Under the pieces are notes generated by a model that ran no database searches, was not told the DNA's origin, and worked only from the letters and a program-made list of their open reading frames with translations. Positions 1 through 12,700 of a DNA stretch of 64,000 nt are shown one piece after another. The stretch is taken from NCBI GenBank assembly GCA_011800805.1, contig MPNW01000027.1, positions 167,383-231,382 of the forward strand, read 5' to 3'. The first letter of the stretch is position 1. Each line of letters begins with the position of its first letter. The stretch comes from Hirudo medicinalis (lineage: Eukaryota; Annelida; Clitellata; Hirudinida; Hirudinidae). A program made the translations under genes and the position numbers.

Positions 1-120
1 CGTAAAATTTACCTAATAAGTAAGAGACACAATATCCATCTATATTTGGGAAGTAATCCAATAGAATTCTTTCGCTTGCTGAGCTCATGATTTGTACAAT
101 CAATCTCCTAAACTATATGA

Positions 121-145
121 GAGCACGACACGCTCCCGCAATGCC
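121..145. repeat. short repeat fragment shared with tRNA-like SINEs
   Basis: The stretch containing cgctcccgcaa here recurs near 63,386 inside a tRNA-like segment, and a related tgcgggagcacaacgct occurs at about 40,280. It is probably a truncated end of the same repeat family. It is too short to define on its own. Confidence 0.3.
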
Positions 146-248
146 TAAAAGTTTACAAAACAGCCAACGATCATAAATCTTTGTTTATTATCATTATCTA
201 TATTAAAAATGATTTTCTTGTTTAAATTTTTATTGTCTATTTGATTGC

Positions 249-517
249 ATTTAGATATAAAATCGACTCGTAATAAAGACGCGGTTTGTCCTGCTTTGAT
301 TTCCCAAATTAAGATATTTTGAGACTGTTTCTTTAGACAGTTATAATAGAAAATTCCGCAGTCTAACATATAAACGTCTTTAGACATAAAATATTTAGAT
401 ATAAAATCGACTCGTAATAAAGACGCGGTTTGTCCTGCTTTGATTTCCCAAATTAAGACATTTTTAGACTGTTTCTTTAAACATTTATAATAGAAAATTC
501 CGCAGTCTAACATATAA
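249..517. repeat. two-copy tandem repeat, 144-bp unit
   Basis: Two near-identical units start at 249 and 393, an offset of exactly 144 bp (48 codons). Because the unit is a multiple of three, the minus strand stays open across both copies and gives a 122-residue ORF (513-145) in which a block beginning MLDCGIFYY appears twice. There is no recognisable domain, no splice context and no second gene feature nearby. I read it as a duplicated repeat unit rather than a gene, but the open frame is worth noting. Confidence 0.75.
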
Positions 518-1780
518 ACTTCTTAAAATCCTTGGCCTTCAGACCTTTGAGCTCAGAAAACTGATTTTGGACCTCTACTTGTGCTGCAAGTGTAACATGT
601 ATTTTGGAAGCCAATGGAGAGACTATTCAGGTCATTCAATGAGACAGGGTAGTTGCTTTGACAAACTTCGCAGTTATGGTTGATGAATGCACCAATGTTA
701 ATGTGGTCCAATAAGTTAGCATCTGCATTCGCTTCCTGGAACAAATGTCGTTGAGATGATTTTAGGTTGTTGGTCTATTGAGTCCACAAAGACTGACAGC
801 ATTCACAGGTGCATTGGAACAAATTTGGTCTTGGTCCAGATCGTGATCGTGCGTTGCATCATTCGTTGGTATGTCAAACATGTGCTTTCATCGAGGATGT
901 AAAGTCTGTATCCATGGGGTGAAGTGCACCCCGGCTCCTGATTAGCACCCCCAATTAAAAAACCCTGTATAATTCCCTGCTTCTCTTGGTTCAGATACCG
1001 GAAATGGTCTAATTTCATGAGGTGTGCTGTGACGAATTGATTTTTATCTGATATCACAAGAATAGAGGAAATCATTATTTACAAGCATTCTAATGTATGG
1101 TTAATTTACTAGATTTTTATACCGTAGAAATTGACACTGTTATATGCAGCCCCTGTAACATTCAGCCCCGGTCTCCCATACTTGTAGTGATCATGATAAT
1201 GTCTCTTCTGGTTCAAAAACTAAGTTTTACGGAAATAAATTGCAATTATAAAATTATTTAATAATTAATTATTTACTAATAATTGGATATTTTACTGGTT
1301 ATTCTCCCATTCTTTTATATATATTTTGTGTAAACATTGATTTAAAAACAATTTTTACTCGTTAACAACCTAAGAAAAACTGCGTCATATTTTTTAATTG
1401 CGTAAAATTATGAATCGAACCGTTGGATTCCGTTTAAAAAGATTCCGCCAATGTAAACAATTTTAAAGAATGTTAATAAGAATTAGCGAACATTTTCTAT
1501 AACAGTTCGTTATTAAATAAATGCGAGTGTTTACTAATTAAGTAGCTAACCTCACCAAACTCATGCCGTGAAAAGAAACCAAAGAGTAAGCGGAAATTTC
1601 CTCAAAAAAATTTTAATTCCGGTTTAAAATTCTTTTGTCCGTTAGGAGTAATATCGTTAAAAAATAAAATGTCCCTTGTTATTTATTAATAAACTTATTT
1701 ACTTTTTTAAATGGAAATCTAGTGAAAATTAAAAGATAACAAAATGTCTTTATTTTGATAACAAACCACTCCTTATTAAA
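518..1780. other. non-coding stretch with small open frames, origin unclear
   Basis: The minus strand has two short open stretches (744-553 and 1075-803). One contains Cys pairs (CEVCQ and CYTC), but neither shows a recognised domain or convincing splice sites. From 1,080 to 1,780 the DNA is AT-rich with no coding signal I can see. It may be decayed mobile DNA. Confidence 0.35.
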
Positions 1781-1880
1781 AATTGTTTTAAGATGTTTCT
1801 TATTTGAACGATTAATTCCAGTTATGTAAATTGTTTAAGATGTTTCTTATTTGAACGATTAATTCCAGTTATGTAAATTG
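1781..1880. repeat. direct tandem duplication, about 48-bp unit
   Basis: A block running from aattgtttta through gattaattccagttatgtaa is repeated immediately, starting at 1781 and again at 1829. The copies differ by one T in a short T-run. This is a local duplication without coding content. Confidence 0.85.
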
Positions 1881-2625
1881 GTAAATTCTTTGTTACCCTA
1901 TTATAAATGCTTATTTATTTGGAAGATGTTAACATTTAATTGGTTATGGTTAAATATTTAAATTAGATATATATATTACATTAGATGTAAGTTTGCAAGT
2001 TGCATAAAATAGTATGAGTATAAAGACTTTTATTTTTAAATAAGCTTATGACATTCGTGATCTCAAATTCTGCTCGCTTGAATTTGGATTGCGTGGCTCT
2101 AATCTGAAGCAAGTAATTTTTGTTAAAAATGATTCTAAGAATAACTAATAAGCTTTGAAGTTTGGTTCAATGAAGTTTTATGTCAAAAGTTTATATTATC
2201 AATCATTTGTTATTATTATCAATAAAAGTCATTCATCCATGTTACCACCACAACCAATCATTCACCCCATCTCGCATCGCCTCTTCCAAACTCCTGCACC
2301 TCAACGCGGTGGAAGGGTGAACGAGGGGAGACCTCTTAGGACCTGAAAATACTAGTCCTTACAAAAGGAATCATGTTAGAAAGACAAACTTTTTGATGAT
2401 ATGTAATGCTGCTCAACCAGGATATTGAAAAAAGTGTATGGTTTTTAAAAGGTAACTCGCGGAGAGAAAACTACATCAGTTCTCCATGGTTTGCCAGGAC
2501 TGGAGTTGGGGTTAGGGTTAGGAGTATTGACGGGTAACAAAGATTGCCATCAGTGAGTTGGCTTTTGTATTTATCCGATCTTTTGAGTACCCTATGTATC
2601 CGAACTGGATGCGAAGGAACCTTTT
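1881..2625. other. intergenic spacer
   Basis: AT-rich DNA. Small plus-strand open frames at 2155-2346 and 2544-2773 lack domains and look accidental. Nothing else recognisable was seen. Confidence 0.4.
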
Positions 2626-2629
2626 TAAT

Positions 2630-2770
2630 CGATATATACATTTATATATCGCCCCTATCAGAGGGCGTTCCCTGGCCGTACAGGCTGGGTTGCGAACACG
2701 ACACGTTACGACTGTTTTTATTACCGCCGCATGCAGGAACGCAATCCATTCGACCGACCTGCCCGTGACT
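2630..2770 (-). repeat. tRNA-derived SINE copy (GGCGC-tail family)
   Basis: This stretch aligns by eye with the copies at 12.8 kb and 62.0-62.5 kb. Shared landmarks are the ggcg-containing segment after tttatat, the block gctgggtt-cgaacacgac, and the end block ttaccgcc-catgcaggaacgcaa. On the minus strand the gaacacgac block becomes gtcgtgttcg-aaccc, which resembles a polymerase III B box (GTTCGANNC). Confidence 0.6.
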
Positions 2771-3773
2771 TAGCTAAACTATGCTTAAAATACTTTTTGA
2801 ATAAACTGAAAATTGAAATAGGGAGCCAGTTAATAAAGCTTAAACATTATATACCCCTACATTTTGTATTATAAAAATAAAATATATTTGCTTTCAAATT
2901 AATGCTGCTGGTTTTTTCGAATATTTTTAAATTAAAATTTTCACCTATGCTCATAAAATCATTGCTACAATCATGTAGCACAAATTTTCTCTTTAATGTA
3001 GCTTGAAACTTTCTTTTGGGTATCATAAAACTTTTTAAGCAGAACAGGATCTCCGATAACCTTTGAATCTGTTGATGTAAAGTGATTATCGATCAATAAT
3101 TTGTAGTATGATCTTTTAAATAAAGGTCCACAGCCAACATCGCGCGACGTAATTTCTTCGAATCGAAAAATTGTTTTTTGTTTTTAAATTTATGTTACGA
3201 AGACAAAATGTGCTCGCGCTATAGAAACCTTTGTGCGGGCCGCATGTTTGACATGCCTGGGTCTAAGGTGTCATTCATTCATTTTATAGAGCTGTGTGGT
3301 GCAGCCGAAGAGACGACTGTTTTGACCAAATCATCTAAGTTATACAAGGGTTTGACAAACAAACAAATGCAGCCGAATCAGTCATTGCTTTGCGACACAT
3401 GTTTTAGTTGGGTTTCACAAAAAGATGATTGGCCCAGGCGGTTCAACATTTCACTTTGAAACTTCGAGTACTATTTTCACGCATACAACACTTAAGCATT
3501 TTTGGCGTGACTTTCAGCAGAACATTTTTTTTTTTGACAACCTCCGAATCGTTTGAAGGAATATGGTTACAGATAATAAATAAATTTTAATAAAGCCAAG
3601 AGTGGTCAAAAAGCCAAAATCGCGCCTCGTAGTAATTTTGGTGGCTCCCAAATAATGTTTTCATTTAATTATTAAAAAGAATAAAATAATAAAGTAGTTT
3701 GGCAGTTTTTCTTCTTAGCAACGAATGTAAACATATTCCTTTCACCACGCGATTTCATATCTGCCTTTTTTAA
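2771..3773. other. spacer upstream of the LRR gene
   Basis: AT-rich, with a plus-strand open frame at 3178-3459 (93 codons) containing several Cys residues but no recognised domain or splice support. The last few hundred bases probably hold the promoter of the gene starting at 3774. No core motif could be assigned. Confidence 0.35.
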
Positions 3774-6537
3774 ATGACTTCAAAGGACATATTAAAAAAA
3801 ATTTACAGAAGATATGAAAAGAGTTGTTCTCAGCTGGGACAGAGTGAGGTACATTCGCTGAAGGCCGAACTAAGGAAATCTATTCTTGACGACAGATTAG
3901 TAAATAAGGTAGACAACATTATTGGCAACATTATTATTTTATGACCCAGAAAATTTAATCCATTGCAGATCATAGTAGAGCCACAATTAATACATGAACA
4001 ATCGAATTTGGATTCTGATGACGACTCAGGTTTAAAGTCATCGTTACACCCATTTTTTGATGCCATTCGACAAGAGAGATATTTCCATATCCAACATATT
4101 CATGTATGGAGGTTTCAAGTAAATAACGAAGACGCCAAAGCATTGGTTGTGCTCTAACGGTTGATCATTAATCAATAACCCTACATCGAATATTTGTCAT
4201 GTATCTCTTATAAATGCAGGCCAAAATGATTGGGACAGGTTTATTTCCTTTAAAACAATTAGAATTTATCAGCTGCCAGATTGATTCCATATTCATCTCA
4301 AATATTGCAAAGTCAGTTTCAATTTTAAAAGCTAGTTTCTATATATTTTACTCGAAACATATTTGCAAAGGTCTCTGCCATACTGCCCCACCCTTGCTTT
4401 TCTGAATCTCGACTATAACCCGTAATATTCCTGACTTTCGATAAAATTAGGTTGATTAAAGGAACATAATATTTTTCACTTTTTGAGAATCTGTGATGAG
4501 GGCTGCAAAAAACTTTGGGGAGGATTAAAAGGCACTCGATGTCTGAAAGTTCTTAGCCTCAATTACTGTTCACTGACATGGATATCTGGATCGTACTTAG
4601 GAGCCCTAATTGCTGGAACGTCAATAAGGTCAGAAAGATTACGCATGATAACAAGATTGTGCATATCCATTGTATACATGAAAATGTATAAAATTGTGTA
4701 CATTAAAACTTAAATTGCTCTCAAATGCATGAGTCATAGAAACACTTGCGAGCAACCTAAGAATTGCTTATGAATATGATGCCACATAAACGAACTACAA
4801 AATAATTTGTTTGAGCATTCTTTTTTACCTTATTGGAAAGGATGAAACAAGAAAAGCTGTTAAGAAAATTATTTTTTGAAACAGGACCATTCACTTGAGT
4901 GGCAATGAGCTTCTGAGTATTGGTGCTCTGGAGGTCATTCATCACTGTGTCAAGCAGGTTGAATTTGAAATGCAGAAAAGGAATCTTCAGGAAATCAAAA
5001 TGGAAGAAGAAAAGGATAGAATTCGAATCAGTGGATAATATGATTCAAATTGTTGATGAATGGGCAAAATTTAAGCAGTTCTAGACTGGCTAATTGGTTG
5101 AAATGTTTTTTTCTCTAAATGGTTAACAGTGTTTAATATTGCTTAAGAATAATTAGCATGATGGAATTAGCTAAATGAAATAAGCAAACTGTTGATTTGA
5201 TTCTTGGACAAAATTCCTTGTGACTTCATTCAATACATATTTTTTAATGAGTAGCACAAGCACTCTCCAAACATGCCAAGAAGCTATCTCTTGACCAACC
5301 TCCTCCATTTATTGGACCTTGGATAACAGAACTCCATCTGGCAGACAATGGATTGAATACCTTTATTCCTTTGGAGATCATGGGATTAGTTAAAGGAAGA
5401 TTGCAAAAAGAGGCATGTTGGACATCAGATAAATTCTTAATAAGTGGATCATCACACAAAATTCTGTACAGGAAGATCTTAGTTCACACTACCATGATAA
5501 TGCTCTCAGTGAATGCCCTTTCAATGGAGCACTGAAGATGTCAGACCTCCTATTAGATAATAATCTCAGCAGAGCAAACAAGAATGAACTAAGTACTATG
5601 AAAGATGTCCTTTAATTTAATTGTAGCACATAATGAACAACTTTATTTAAAACATTCAATTTTCAGATGTGACTTCAGAAAAAATATTCTTTATGTTCAT
5701 GAAGAAGACTGCAAAGTATGTTCAAACCATTATTCATGAAAGCAATACATTTACAGCAGGATTTTAAAAGTACAATAATAATGGGTTAAGAGAAAAAACA
5801 TTTTTTGGAGACTTATAGCTCAAAGTGACAGCCTAGAGGAACTGGACCTTGCAAATAATGAAATTGGAAATTTGGGTGGCCTCATTATCAAGGAAGCTTT
5901 GGAGCTGAGAAGAAAAAGTAATAATTGTGAAATGTGAAATAAATAATCAATTATGAAGAATCAAGAACAATTTAAGCAATTATTAAGATGAATGCCAGTT
6001 ACTCTATCCCTAAGTCCCATTTGTATTCAAGTTAAATTAATATCATTAAATTTACAACTTCAGTACTTTATGCTTTTTATCGCAAGGTTCTAAAATATTA
6101 CACGATCATGATTTCCCAGCTCACCATTCAACATCTACTTATCTTACCATTCCTGATGCCAACTTTAGTTACTAACCTCAAATGAACATTTCTAATTACC
6201 ACACCTTATTAGTAACTAAATTAACAATTATGTTGACCATTATTATAATAAATCTGCACTTTGGAGCAACATGATTTTTTTGATAATGTGTCTTACATGA
6301 AAGATGACCTTCCAAAGATAAAACTTAAAATAACCCACAAAACCTTGCATGAAGTGGTCGTTGCTGTGTCAGAACTAGGAGGTGGTTCGAACAATGACAA
6401 GAAGTTGAGCAGCAAAAAGGTTGCTTCATTCAATAATTAATAACATCAATTTAGTTTCATTTACTATGCTCAAAAGTTGGAAATCTCATTTTTTCTCAAA
6501 ACAGAAGGAACGAATAGCTTCCAAAAATAACAAATGA
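3774..6537 (+). CDS. leucine-rich repeat protein (RI-like), family not assigned
   Basis: Proposed exons: 3774-3908, 3969-4118, 4220-4311, 4371-4421, 4488-4628, 4885-5030, 5261-5388, 5472-5592, 5667-5715, 5811-5917, 6304-6419, 6505-6537. These give 1269 nt, or 422 aa, with phases matching throughout. The first ~95 residues are helical and charged with an acidic patch (SDDDSG). RI-type leucine-rich repeats follow: LAFLNLDYNPICDEG (~133-147), LKVLSLNYCSL, IRTIHLSGNEL, ITELHLADNGL and LEELDLANNEIG (~340). A charged helical insert sits between repeats four and five. The C-terminus is Lys/Ser-rich and ends ASKNNK. Such repeats usually mediate protein binding. N-terminal resemblance to LRRC45-type proteins is weak, so no family is claimed. 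The junctions at 5261, 5388 and 6304 are the least certain (weak splice sites). The gene ends about 200 bp from the convergent LIG3 stop. Confidence 0.7.
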
Positions 6538-6744
6538 AGAGTTCACAAAGTGAAGAAAACCTTTCAAGATAAACTCGTTCACAATTTAGAGATTAATGAG
6601 AAAACCAGCTTTGTAATAGTCAGCCACAATTTGCAGAGCAACAAAAAGAGCCTGACCACAAAATTTCTAATTATTTTTAAAGGACAATGATGGATTGAAA
6701 GCTGATGTTACACAGCATGCCATATCTCTATTTTATTTGGATTT

Positions 6745-9700
6745 TTATGCATTTAGTGGTTCTTCACTTTTGATGCACTTCCAAATGAGCTCTGGAGCAA
6801 CAACTTTACAGTTTTCAACTTGAGACTGAAAATAAAATGATGTTTGTGACCTCCTCGAAGGCATTAGTGCTATGTTAATGTTAATATAAAAGAAGTTATG
6901 GATTCAGTACTTTTACCAATACTCACTTTGTCACTGGTAGATACAATGTAGTCACCACCATCAACGTCATCTTCTACGACATCACCACCATATCTGTTAG
7001 GAAATCCACAAATGATTCTGTATTTTGACTTCTTTTAACATGAAGCAAATCCTCTTCAAATGATAAGAATGTAATATTTAATGAATATTAACTATCGAAT
7101 ACTAACGCAATGATGTATCTCTTTAGCTTCTCTTTTAAGGATTCTTCGAGGTCCGTCGACAGTCGGAAGGACAACCCAGGAAATATATCTTTGAGTAACT
7201 GTTTAGAAATATTAAAGCTATTGAGATGAACATTAACTTGTGAGCAGCAGACATAACAGAGCCAATTTTAAATTCACTTATTAAATTATATCAGTGTTCC
7301 ATCAGCTGACATTGCATGCCTTTATTACTGCACTTGCTGCCTAGCTGGCTATGCTTGCCAAGACTAAACCTGGAATACATGTAAGCATTTGGATTTGCTT
7401 AAATTAAAATATGCACATTACTAACATGTGTAAGCCATGGATAAAATGACTGTCAAACTTTCATGATGATTGTGATACCTTCATTTGCTGATGTTCAATT
7501 TTACAAAAAATGGCATTTGAAGATACTTACTTGGTCACTCTTGATTGAGAATGAATTTTCTTGGGCAGAGCTACATTCCATAGGTTCGTCATCATTATCA
7601 TCCCCATTGTTTGTACTCACATTTAAATTTTCTTCTTCACTCTTGTCTTCTTCCCTTGAGGCAATTTTGTCTTTTTGATTTTTATGTTTTGGTTTCATGG
7701 AATTTTTGCTGAAGAGATTTTCAATCCCTGAGCGTTCTTTTGACTTCTCAAAGAGAACCTGCATTGAGAAACATTCAGTTTATATTAATTTATATGATTT
7801 ATATTAATATGGGTTTATATAAATTATATTTATATGATAAATATAAACTCCACTCAGCATTACAACCACGTTGGTTGTTTTAGTCCATTCAGCATTTCCA
7901 GTGGTCATGGAAAGTACTCACCATCAACCTCTGAACACTGGTGGCTTCCTCACAAGTTTTGTCATCTCTCATCTTGAGGATCCTTGGAAATCTTATGGAA
8001 ATTCCAGCAGCTGTGTGCACATCAGACTTTGAGAATTCTGTGCCAAATATTTCCCACACTGGAGAGGTCTTTAAATAAAAGTAAATAATCATTAAAGACA
8101 GGCATAAGCAACAGTTGTGCATTTATTCATTTCAGCATATCTATTTAGTGCACAAGAAAGTCCAAACAGGATATAGAGCAATGGAAGGAAGAATCATTAT
8201 CAGCAGATCACATAAACCATTCACTGGGAAAAACTGATGATTATCAGGAATAAAAAGTGCATTCTATAATAACCTTGGGATCCTGGACAACAAAATCAGG
8301 AACAAGAGTTCTTGAGACATTTAACCAGGAAGGAACTTGGCTGGGATCCTAAAACAATATTCATATGAATTCAGCTCTGCATGTGATCGCAACAACAACG
8401 AGCACAAAGACCTAAGTATTTATCAAGGAGCAGATCATATAAAATACTTGAGCATTCACAAGCTCACAACAAGCAATCTGACAGGAAGTCAATTGATAAA
8501 ATAAACCAATTAAGAATCATTAGTGAATCCCACCTTACATCTTAAATGATCGCAGCATTATATAACGCTTGCTGAGTTGCAAAAAGGAATAAAAAAGGTG
8601 CATAATTAGTTTACAAATTGACACAAAATCACATTATCTACCTTACTTATCTTCTTCATAACTATAGAAGTCTGCAGTTTATCAAGTGCTGCATCAGATA
8701 ATCCACTGCCACACTTAGTGACTGTGCACCATTTGCCAATAACTTCATCATAGGCACCCATCAGAAAAACTGATTTCTTGCCACCTGGAGAAGTAATAAT
8801 GCTAACTCATCAATAAATCATTTTAGGACATTTAATAAATAGTTGCAACACAAAAAAATGTGTGGAATGTTAAAGTTGAGACCTTTTTGACCGGTTCCGA
8901 AATAAGCTCCGAGCACGACCAAGTCGGCAGAATCGGCCATTTTACCCTGAGCGAGGTAATCCTTCTTTACTTTTAGCCAGTGTCTCATCCCAGGTTCATA
9001 GATGCTCTTTAAAAGAGGTTATTTCTAGCTTAAGAATAATGCTTTCAATCTCAATGTTTCAGGTGCTTTTCATTAAGCGATCCTTATTATATCCTTTCGA
9101 TATTTAAGTACGCATCTTGCAGCAAACATTAATGATTGTAGTGAGGAACATTAACAAACTGGTTTACAATTAATTACAGTATTGTTATTATTATTAAGAT
9201 TACTAGAAAATAATGTAACTCCAATGAATAAACAATTTCTCACATTAACATCCTTCAAAACAAGGCCTTCCAATCCTTCCTTGAAAACCTTCATCATGAG
9301 GTCCACCAAATCATTTTCTTCCTGCAGGATCATTAACATAATATATTAATATTTAAACACGCATTATAATAAATTAATTAATTAACACATTTGGATATCA
9401 ACCACTAACAGTCACATGAGTCATCTCCGAGAACATGACATGATTTGGGATTTCAACCATCACTTTCTTCAACACTTTCCTCCTCTCCTTGATGGGCCTT
9501 TATAAATGATGAATCGATGTTTATTGATACAATCTAACGCTCCATTTTCATGAAAAAACCGAGGAGGTGACTCGTTAGGTTCGATCGCGACAACTTACTT
9601 CTTCATGAGGTTCTCTCCATTATAATGCAGGCAGTCAAACACAAATAGACAGACATTTGCTTCACTGAATGCAGCTTTCTGAGGTATAAATGAGAAAATG

Positions 9701-12700
9701 TCATAAATTTGTAAAAGTGGTTGGCATTTTTAACACTTGCCTTGTGCACTCCCAATGTTCCGAACGGAAGAGGTTTGCTTGTTTTTGTGTCGATCAGAAG
9801 AACTTCACTATCTAGGATGAGACTGCTGCCTCCTGGAAAGGCTTGTGGAATGAAATCTTTAAAGTGCTTCACCTGAGAAAGAAAATGTTTGAAGAATTGA
9901 GGAATGAATGTGTTCAAGAGTTGCATTTTTAATGGGAATGAAATTATTTGTATTTGCAATGACTACAATTAAAAGAATTCCACATAAACAATCATAGCAA
10001 CAATAAGTAAGTTTGATTGTTAGCCAAGTGATGGGCAAGAGCCAAATCACAATACCTAACTCCATCCCTAATCCTACCCCTAACCCTGCCTCTTGACCCT
10101 GGAAATCTCTGTAGAACTGACAAAAGTTGTTGCCTGTGAGTTGAGCTTTTGCTCATCACATCTCCAATAAGTTTTGCATAACATCATAATATTCATGACT
10201 CAAATGAATTTTTAGATAGTAATTAGTATTTTTGTTAGTAATTTTATTTTTTTATAAACTTTCTTTAAATCAAACCTTGTGGTCAAGAACTGGCTTGAGG
10301 GACCGACTGAAATATTGAAATTGATCCCCATTCTTGTGCAGCTGGACTCTCTCTCCATCATATTTGATCTCTGCAAACATTCCGTTAGGACATTTCTTGA
10401 AGGCCTGTTCAACACTTTTGCAGGCTTCAGCCTGGTGTTAAAAGAATTAACCACTTATTTATAATTCAAATTCATCCAAAGAGCACAATTAAACCATAAA
10501 GTTTAGCTAAAATTTAAGCAATAAAATGAAAAAAAAATGATTATTATTATCTAGCATTACAAACAAATCAAAAAAAGGCTTCAATCTCAGATAACACAAA
10601 TTGGAAGATACAACATCTTCGTAAACTCTCTAAACTTAAAGTCACCACAATACATTCAGAAGATGATTCCACATATGTCACTCACCAACATGGGCTGGAC
10701 GGGAGTCATCAAATTTGCCTTCACTTTAATTTTGTCATCAGTATCCCTGGACTTAAGGACCATCTCGACAACTGCCTTCAAATCCCGTGAAGTTTTAAAG
10801 GCTTCGTAAGCTTTACTGTCGAGACCATCAAGGCTGCAGAAACCACAAAATTTGAAATGTTTAAATTAATGAAAATTAAATTTACTGCATACTTTTCTTC
10901 TGAATAATTATAAGCAATAAACTTTATATTTAGAATAACATTAACTCGACAAATCTTCTTAAATATACATTAACAAAATTCATAGATATTTGTGGTTCCA
11001 AGATGGATTTTAAATGTTTTAATAAAAAAAAAAGTTTCACCAACATCAGTTTTGATCCACAATTTATTTTTATGTCGTGCTTGATGAGCCTCACTGCTGC
11101 CTTCAAATCATGAACCGTGCACCTAAAACAAACCCAAGAAATAAACACTTCAAAAATGATATAAATAGCCAACATGATATCAGAGCAACTTAATGATTTT
11201 AAGTCCAACAATCCTTCAGCGATCATAAATATCATAAATTCATATTAGGAGATATTAAGTGACCTTTTCACAATTTTGGTCAGACACTTAAACTGATCAT
11301 CTTCCTTGGTGTATGTTGACAACTCTTGAAGCAGACTGTCCACCTATCAAATTAAGATATAATATCAACAACAACAACAAAAATAATAATAACAATATCA
11401 ATAACCCTGATGAGAACATTAATTAAAATAAGGAGTACTACTAATGAATTGACTGATTATGTAATAATAACAATAACAACAGCAATAATAATAATGTAAT
11501 TCCACCTTAAGGCAGTCAAATAGCTTGTATGACTGCATTCAAGGATGAAGAATAGTTTGCATCCTATTTGCAAAATCAGCACCTCATATTTAGTTGTTGT
11601 GTGAATGGTTCTAAGTATATCATGTATGATTGGCACTGCATAAAGGCTATTTCAAATATTTTAATTAAATCCCTGCTCCACTGCATTATAAGAATTTATC
11701 AGATGTTCATTGAGGCTTCACGGAAACGGGTAATATTTATTTATAATTGATTAATATGATGATAATGGTGATGATAATAATAACAATAATAATGACATTA
11801 CTGCTATTGCTTTATATTGATATTATTACAAACCTAAAAGCCTAATAAAAAAGAATTGCAAGGTTCCAATGCACTTCAACTCACAGGAGTGAATAACAAA
11901 TAATAAGATACGAGAATTAAGTTCAAATTATCTTTTATGTAAATCGCATCTCGGGCACGGCATTCTAAGCTCAGATAAGACGCCATGTCAAACCTCTTGC
12001 AATGAAAGTGTGCTCTTATTCTGGGGCTTGATTTTACTTCCTTTCGAGTAAAATTCAGCAACCGTGGCAGACACGTCCCCCTGCTCCAAATGTTCGAGCA
12101 TTTTGTCCTGATCGGCCCCAAATATCTGAAAACATTTCCATCTCCTCTCAAAATCCGAAGCCGATCAAGCATTTAATTCGAAAACATATTATAATGTCAA
12201 ATAGTTGTTTGAAAGACCATTGAGAATAAGCTAATTGACAACATTTCACTTACTGAAATGTTGGTCGAATGTTACATTTTTAAAGCAATTTATTAAACAA
12301 CCTGACTAAATATTTTGACCAGTTGCTTGTCCTGCAGATTATAAATGGTCTTCACGACACCTGGGAGCAAGAACTTCAGCAGAAGATATACATCGCCATG
12401 GAAACTAACTGGAATAAAAATGAACCGATGAAAACCAATTCACGATTTGCACGAATTAATTTTCCCCACCTCCGTTCGTTCCATTCCTCAAATGTTTGGC
12501 GACCACTGCAGTTTTCAGAGTGTGACTGCTTTCGTTAGAGATTCTGTGACAAAGTTTTCTGAATTCTTGAAAGGAATTATCGCGTTGTTTCGTTTCGGAT
12601 AGTCCGTCATTATCGTCATTTCCATCTTTGCTTGTTTCTGTTGTCTTCAATGATTGCTGGACTGTTTCAGAATCATTTGTGTCTGACTTTATTTTAGATT

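Noticed and set aside
3178..3459. Plus-strand 93-codon Cys-containing ORF
   Set aside because: No recognisable zinc-binding spacing and no splice sites linking it to the LRR gene. Kept only as spacer.
7300..7375. Extra LIG3 exon between 7531 and 7198
   Set aside because: A splice-like acceptor exists, but including it is unnecessary. The exon at 7531 joins in phase to the BRCT ex at 7198.
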